Origin: Firmicutes bacterium UBA3936
GTDB lineage: Bacteria; Bacillota; Dethiobacteria; Dethiobacterales; Dethiobacteraceae
DNA length: 26,827 nt
Direction of reading: 5' to 3'
Assembly (NCBI GenBank): GCA_002385745.1
Contig: DGEC01000001.1
Location: 1 to 26,827 of the forward strand
The position numbers and the translations under genes were made by a program. Under the pieces are notes generated by a model, which saw only the letters and a program-made list of their open reading frames with translations, was not told where the DNA came from and made no database searches. Positions 23,361 through 26,827 of this stretch are shown piece after piece. Each line of letters opens with the position of its first letter. The first letter of the stretch is position 1.

Positions 23361-23440
23361 AACCCCTCGGCAACCCAGCCGTCTTCCTGAGACCCGTTGG
23401 CTTTGCGTCCCTGCCTCGCGGCAGGTTTGCCTTTATCAAC
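23361..23440 (-). ncRNA. Cyclic di-GMP-I (GEMM-I) riboswitch aptamer
   Basis: Read on the minus strand the order of conserved blocks is AAAGGCAAACC (about 23425-23435), a P2 hairpin CCTGCC-GCGA-GGCAGG with a GNRA loop (23411-23426), then GGGACGCAAAGCC (about 23399-23411). P3 follows, made of AGCC/GGCT and GTCT/AGAC (about 23377-23402), with ACGG as a candidate tetraloop receptor. It closes with GGGTTGCCGAGG (about 23365-23376). These are the signature blocks of the GEMM-I family, including the GGACGCAAAGCC core and GNRA loop. The aptamer ends about 28 bases upstream of the TasA-like gene start. Known GEMM-I elements bind c-di-GMP and switch transcription or translation. Whether it turns expression up or down cannot be read from the sequence. 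Confidence 0.93.
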
Positions 23441-23541
23441 CGACGCCGACAAGGTTTGCTTGCTTTACCGTCCTTGCAGACACCACCCCTTTTCAAAAGG
23501 TTTATATGAAACCAGCTGTATTATTTAAATAACAGTTCTTG
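23441..23541 (-). promoter_or_regulatory. Leader upstream of the riboswitch aptamer
   Basis: About 100 bases between the stop of the upstream surface-protein gene and the aptamer. It has an AT-rich dyad (CTGT-TATT-TAA-ATAA-TACAG, about 23515-23536) and a CCTTTTGAAAAGG palindrome (about 23488-23500). A weak promoter reading (TTGGTG, 17 bases, AATAAT) overlaps the end of the upstream gene. So the riboswitch RNA may start here or may be part of a longer cluster message; the sequence does not decide. Confidence 0.3.
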
Positions 23542-24564
23542 TCACCAATAACTTGGAGCGTCGTTGGTAGCCTGGAATGCTTCCGCTTCCAGGTAAATTT
23601 CATATACCGTGCCGGCAGGCACACCGTCCGGCAACTCCGCCTGCAAGCAAATCCTGATGCTTTGCCCGGGCGGGACCGGGTCGCCTGTGTAACGCCACCA
23701 GGTTTCTCCATTCACTGTTATCAGTTCCAAGGGGCTGCCCGGCGCCGCACTCCAGGTGAGATTATAATTGCAACTGTTTCCCGGCTGCTGGGTGCCGGGG
23801 CCACGCACCCCTCCGGCATGGGCGACTATATACAAAAGATCTCCTTCTTCCCAGCTGTACTCTTTTTTTTCTGTCGGCTTGCCCTTTTGTGGATAGGTGC
23901 CGAACAAGGGTCTTACAAATTCATATTCCTCAACACGATCGTGGTCGCCCTTAAATGGAAGCAGTCCAGGCGGGACCGTTCCGTCGTTGATAGGAATGTC
24001 CTCAAGGGCTTCTCCGATAAACAGGTGAGACTCCGACATGGTATAGCCGTAGTCAAAATCATACTTCACGTAAATCTTTTCGCTATCATTCCAAACTTTT
24101 ATTGCGCCCACTATGTAGTGTTGATCAGCTATTATATCTGTTACAAAAGGATTATCCTCGTCGTAGTTTCCGACAATATATTCAAAGTACATTGGTCCCC
24201 AGCTGTTCACGGGCAATTTTTCCCCCTTGCCCCAGGCAGATCCGTCATTTATCTGTGGCAGTTCCGGGATATTATGACTGGTGTCCCTGGGCTTTACCCT
24301 CAACATAAAACGCTTGGAACCGGTGTTGTGGATGAGCCAGCAAAATGTCTTGCTTTCTTTTAATCTCCATTCCGGCAACTGGCCGGGTTCCGGCTGGGTT
24401 AAATCTATGTCCAGGGGATCTATTTCAAAGTCTATCGTCCCGGCGGTCATATACAGGGGCGCAGGGCTGTCGCTGTCATGGAAAAAGGCCATGGTGGTGC
24501 CGGCAGCAACAATTACGGCAAGCAAAAAGACTGTAAATATGCTTTTTAACACTTTCAATTTCAT
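23542..24564 (-). CDS. SipW-type secreted protein, divergent TasA-like
   Basis: A 340-residue exported protein: MKLKVLKSIFTVFLLAVIVAAGTTMAFFHDSDSPAP, then LYMTAGTIDFEI, as in other SipW substrates. The remainder is unusual. It has an ordinary-looking beta-rich middle with many aromatic residues (about 45-230) and three cysteines, and no NPGD motif at the usual place. The C-terminus has GQSIRICLQAELPDGVPAGTVYEIYLEAEAFQATNDAP, a recognisable TasA-family end. The SD AAAGGAAAGGTG lies before the ATG. It is directly behind the SipW-type peptidase and in front of the riboswitch, so it is expressed with the peptidase rather than with the downstream fibre genes. Possibly a minor or accessory subunit. 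Confidence 0.78.
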   Translation of the reverse strand: MKLKVLKSIFTVFLLAVIVAAGTTMAFFHDSDSPAPLYMTAGTIDFEIDPLDIDLTQPEPGQLPEWRLKESKTFCWLIHNTGSKRFMLRVKPRDTSHNIPELPQINDGSAWGKGEKLPVNSWGPMYFEYIVGNYDEDNPFVTDIIADQHYIVGAIKVWNDSEKIYVKYDFDYGYTMSESHLFIGEALEDIPINDGTVPPGLLPFKGDHDRVEEYEFVRPLFGTYPQKGKPTEKKEYSWEEGDLLYIVAHAGGVRGPGTQQPGNSCNYNLTWSAAPGSPLELITVNGETWWRYTGDPVPPGQSIRICLQAELPDGVPAGTVYEIYLEAEAFQATNDAPSYW

Positions 24565-24609
24565 TGCCAGACACCTTTCCTTTCTTTATCCGCTGCACCC
24601 GCTGCAAGG

Positions 24610-25221
24610 CTACTGCTGCCGGCCTTCTGAGGCAGCCTGGACGGCGGCTTTCTGTTCTTTTTCCAGTTCGGCAGCATAACGGAACAGGTTGCGGATTTCA
24701 TAAATAATAATCAAAATCCCGGGTATGATGACCAGGGCCAGCATGCCCTGCTTGGAACGGCTGAAATTCATGAGGTAGCCGGCATAAGGTATGGTAAAGT
24801 CAACCCTGCCGATAACGTTTCCGACCGGGACCGGCGTATCGTCCACATCGTTGGCGTCGCCCCTGGTGATAAAGCTTATTTCCCCCTTTTCATCAAGCAC
24901 TTCCCGGACGCGGTGGGTGGTAATATTGTTGGGATTGTTTTCAGAATGAAAGGTTATTATGTCTCCCGCGGCAATTTCCTCCGGGGGTACCGGCTTGACA
25001 AAGGCCAGGCTGCCGGCTTCAAAGGTGGGGCTCATGCTGCCGCCTATGACTATATACATCCGGTAGCCGGCGATACTGGGCGTTGTGTTAAGCACCCTGC
25101 TCTGCACCAGGGAAAAGATTATAAAGAGCATGATCAGAAGGAGGCAGGCAAACAATACATTGCCGATAAAGGCTGCAATCTTTTTTAGAATGTGCGGTGA
25201 TTTTTTACGGGCACTGGGCAT
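24610..25221 (-). CDS. sipW: SipW-type (ER-like) signal peptidase I
   Basis: A 203-residue signal peptidase of the Ser-His class, found in archaea, eukaryotic ER and, as SipW, in some Gram-positive bacteria. The nucleophile is Ser62 (GGSMSP), with His103 (TTHRV) in place of the usual Lys and Asp122 with Asp127 in RGDANDVDD. Membrane helices lie at about 18-40 and 160-178. In Bacillus SipW processes TasA and TapA. Here three genes with the matching signal type follow within 3 kb, and the linkage is strong. The SD AAGGAAG lies close to the ATG. The tail (about 183-203) is charged and predicted cytoplasmic. Confidence 0.92.
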   Translation of the reverse strand: MPSARKKSPHILKKIAAFIGNVLFACLLLIMLFIIFSLVQSRVLNTTPSIAGYRMYIVIGGSMSPTFEAGSLAFVKPVPPEEIAAGDIITFHSENNPNNITTHRVREVLDEKGEISFITRGDANDVDDTPVPVGNVIGRVDFTIPYAGYLMNFSRSKQGMLALVIIPGILIIIYEIRNLFRYAAELEKEQKAAVQAASEGRQQ

Positions 25222-25250
25222 ATTCTTCTTCCTTTCCGCAGGACAGGGAA

Positions 25251-26336
25251 TTATTCCATGCTTTCCTGTCGTTCATTTTCGCCTGCAGGATCGCTTCCTC
25301 CGGGTACGTCACTGTCAACTGTTTCGGGCTCCGCCTCTTCCGGCTGCCCGCCCTGGGAGGATGCACCGCCGGGCACTTCTCCAGTGGAGTTTGTGCCGCC
25401 GTCGCCGTCTGCCTCCCCGTCGACGGGGTCTACGCCGGGATCGCCCTGTTCATTATCATTATCATCGCCGGCGGTGTCTCCGGTGCCGGAAGGATCCCCC
25501 GGCATGCCTGGTTCGCCGGCTTCACCGGCTTCTTCACCCGGTTCTTCCTCCCCAGGTTCGCCAGCCTCATCAGGACCGGCAGGGTCTTCGGTTCCCGCCG
25601 GGTCCCCGTTGCCGGCAGGGCTGCCGGGCAGCTCCGGTGCGGCAGTATTATCACCCTGGCTGTTACCGGGCTCTGCGCCGTTCTGTTCAGACTGTTCGCC
25701 GCCGGAATCTTCATTGGAGGTTTCAGCTGGTTCAGCCGGTCCACTTTCACCTTCGCCGGGCTCCTCCTCCCCTTCTTTTTCCTCACCTTCATTTCCGCCT
25801 TCAGGAGCTTCCGGGGCAACAAGCTCCAGTTCAAAAAAGGCTACAACGTTTTCATCGCTTGCAGATATGGCAACTATCGTGTAGATTCCCGGGGCCGCCT
25901 CAGAGGTAACAACGACCTCCCCGCCTGCACTGATGTAAATACCGGGGTACGGCCCGCCCAGTATATCCCAAATAACGACTTCCTCCGGCATAGGCCGGTC
26001 AAACTGGTCAAGCACCTCCGCCTTGTAAACAAGCAAGACTGCACTTTCCGCACCTGACCTCATCAGCGCAGGGCCTTCATTCTCCCCGGCCGCTTGGGCA
26101 GGATCGGGAGGAGCGGGCAATACAACTTTGTCCGGGCCTTCAATCTTTATCTTGCTCGGTCCGACTATGAGAACTGTGTGGGGAATTTCGGAGGTCTTGC
26201 GCTTTGAAAAATATGCCTGGGCAAAAGGCAGATTTACAATCAGGCATAGAATTGTAAAATTAATGAAAAGTGCAAAATAAAGGGCACGCCCCTTTCTGCC
26301 GGAATGCCGGTTTTGATTACCGTCCAATTTGTTCAT
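25251..26336 (-). CDS. Secreted acidic protein with Ig-like domain and low-complexity tail
   Basis: A 361-residue protein. A single hydrophobic segment (about 18-40) ends FAQAYFSKRKTSE, a SipW-like junction with an AxA. The part at about 50-175 has the form of a bacterial Ig-like (Big/invasin-type) domain: AEVLDQFDRPMPEEVVIWDILG...GGEVVVTSEAAPGIYTIVAISASDE. From about 177 to the end it is almost only Gly, Glu, Pro, Asp, Ser, Ala and Thr, with one Lys and one Arg, and with repeats like DPAG, GEPGEE and GDPSGTGD. That tail is strongly acidic, disordered, and should bind cations. No membrane anchor or LPXTG is seen. SD GGAGGAGAG. It is likely a matrix or fibre-associated filler. No function is proven. 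Confidence 0.7.
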   Translation of the reverse strand: MNKLDGNQNRHSGRKGRALYFALFINFTILCLIVNLPFAQAYFSKRKTSEIPHTVLIVGPSKIKIEGPDKVVLPAPPDPAQAAGENEGPALMRSGAESAVLLVYKAEVLDQFDRPMPEEVVIWDILGGPYPGIYISAGGEVVVTSEAAPGIYTIVAISASDENVVAFFELELVAPEAPEGGNEGEEKEGEEEPGEGESGPAEPAETSNEDSGGEQSEQNGAEPGNSQGDNTAAPELPGSPAGNGDPAGTEDPAGPDEAGEPGEEEPGEEAGEAGEPGMPGDPSGTGDTAGDDNDNEQGDPGVDPVDGEADGDGGTNSTGEVPGGASSQGGQPEEAEPETVDSDVPGGSDPAGENERQESME

Positions 26337-26400
26337 TCTTTTCTCTCCTCCACAAAGAGCAAGCGGTCGCTACATCCTGTTGGAAATCTCTTCTTCCTTA

Positions 26401-26631
26401 TCATCCCAGCTGCCGGCAGGCAATTGATCTGCTTTTTTTTTCGTAATTAACGGCCGCACTCATCAGCATCGCCATTTCAAGGAAAATGCGGAAGTTTTTG
26501 GTCTTGCGGCCGTCAAGCCACTGAATGGTTCCCTGCCAGGTTGAATTCTCCGTAAAACGGATACGGACGAGGAAAGCAGTACCGCCCATTCGTCTTTTTC
26601 CCCTTCGCGCAGAAGCCAGTTCTTTTTTCAT
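26401..26631 (-). CDS. Small conserved-looking protein with WQGTIQWLDG motif
   Basis: A 76-residue protein from ATG 26631 (GGGGAG 10 bases upstream); longer starts at 26649 and 26661 are in frame. The core FLVRIRFTENSTWQGTIQWLDGRKTKNFRIFLEMAMLMSAA looks like a compact beta-beta-alpha unit. I recall related small proteins (NATWQG..WLE..K...FRS.LEL..L) from Clostridia, but I cannot name a family with confidence. There is no signal peptide. It lies 65 bases upstream of the acidic secreted protein in the same direction, so it is probably the first gene of the surface cluster and could be a regulator. Confidence 0.6.
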   Translation of the reverse strand: MKKELASARRGKRRMGGTAFLVRIRFTENSTWQGTIQWLDGRKTKNFRIFLEMAMLMSAAVNYEKKSRSIACRQLG

Positions 26632-26739
26632 AAAGCATCTGCTCCCCATTATTAAAAACATTACTCCTAGGGCATTGCAGCAATTACCTCCAGCTGCTTT
26701 TATGGTAGCAGGTGCATGTCGTAAACTAATTTTTTTTGA

Positions 26740-26758
26740 GTCACAAATCGGTCACAAA
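26740..26758. repeat. Two direct repeats of GTCACAAA with 11-base period
   Basis: GTCACAAA at 26740-26747 and 26751-26758, flanked on both sides by A/T runs. The period of one DNA turn would put two protein half-sites on one face. It lies between the terminator at the right edge and the promoter region of the surface cluster. No binding protein can be named. Confidence 0.35.
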
Positions 26759-26784
26759 AAAAAGAGCGTGCTTCATGCACGCTC
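26755..26784 (-). terminator. Terminator of a gene beyond the right edge
   Basis: On the minus strand an 8-bp stem (26764-26771 with 26777-26784), ATGAA loop, followed by a run of eight T. It marks the end of a leftward gene whose body is mostly outside the window. The remaining 43 bases are too short to identify it. It also shows that the surface cluster starts to the left of this point. Confidence 0.85.
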
Positions 26785-26827
26785 CAGACTGTAGACAAAA
26801 ATGGCCTTTAGGCAACCAAACCTAGAG

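Noticed and set aside
23333..23452. 40-residue N-terminal extension of the TasA-like protein
   Set aside because: This stretch encodes the riboswitch. The extension would put a charged segment before a signal peptide, and the ribosome site supports the start at 23332.
23441..23500. A second, tandem c-di-GMP aptamer upstream of the first
   Set aside because: GGACGGTAAAGC and GCAAACC resemble GEMM blocks, but they are in the wrong order and the P2/P3 stems are missing.
25197..26057. Long plus-strand open frames (286 and 208 residues) opposite the acidic protein gene
   Set aside because: They arise from the GC-rich, low-complexity coding strand, have Ser/Pro- or Arg-rich compositions, no ribosome site and no domain pattern. 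The minus-strand frame has signal peptide, Ig-like domain and ribosome site.
26700..26794. Remnant of an integrase C-terminus on the plus strand (ESQIGHK...)
   Set aside because: Only about 20 residues look suggestive, the frame is antisense to a better gene upstream, and the region is explained by a terminator plus repeats.
1..26827. CRISPR array, tRNA, rRNA, insertion sequence or prophage
   Set aside because: No regularly spaced repeats, clover-leaf-like segments, transposase or phage genes were seen in either strand.

Overview
The window suggests an endospore-forming, Gram-positive anaerobe of the class Clostridia, perhaps Peptococcaceae-like. The evidence is a complete spoIIIAA-AH operon, a CD1247-type zinc-ribbon protein next to efp, a monoderm type IV pilus operon with no secretin gene, and a SipW/TasA-type surface-protein cluster. 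The genus cannot be fixed from sequence alone. Nearly every gene is on the minus strand; the one clear exception is a pilin-like gene at 18256-18657.

Layout from left to right (transcription mostly runs right to left). (1) 52-5236: the eight-gene spoIIIA operon, which builds the mother-cell half of the feeding-tube channel to the forespore. A sigma-E-like promoter lies at 5241-5269. (2) 5294-8056: aroK, an Xaa-Pro peptidase, efp and a zinc-ribbon protein, closed by a strong terminator. (3) 8074-9465: a CBS-CBS-PAS-HD signalling protein. (4) 9575-18099: a type IV pilus operon in the order pilC, pilM, pilN, pilO, pilB, pilT and four minor pilin-like genes. A divergent pilin-like gene (18256-18657) has its own promoter, with an inverted repeat between -35 and -10. 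(5) 18741-20117: an orphan uroporphyrinogen-decarboxylase-fold protein of the corrinoid methyltransferase type. (6) 20256-26631: a surface-fibre cluster with a small conserved protein, an acidic Ig-like secreted protein, a SipW-type signal peptidase, three SipW-type secreted proteins, and a TasA-like/SpaA-like protein with an LPXTG-type anchor.

The most interesting signal is not a protein. The 210-base gap between two of the surface-protein genes (23333-23541) holds a clear cyclic di-GMP-I (GEMM-I) riboswitch aptamer at about 23361-23440 on the minus strand, about 28 bases upstream of the start of a TasA/camelysin-like gene. It sits inside the cluster. The upstream half (peptidase, acidic protein, first substrate) is therefore outside its direct control, while the three downstream fibre genes, including the wall-anchored one, come after it. 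Strong hairpins separate those three genes and may set their relative amounts.

Working model (inference): the window encodes two extracellular fibre systems, type IV pili and a SipW-processed, TasA-like matrix fibre. The second is tuned by the second messenger that commonly governs the motile-to-sessile switch. No GGDEF, EAL or PilZ protein, prepilin peptidase, sortase or corrinoid protein is visible here, so those partners must be encoded elsewhere.
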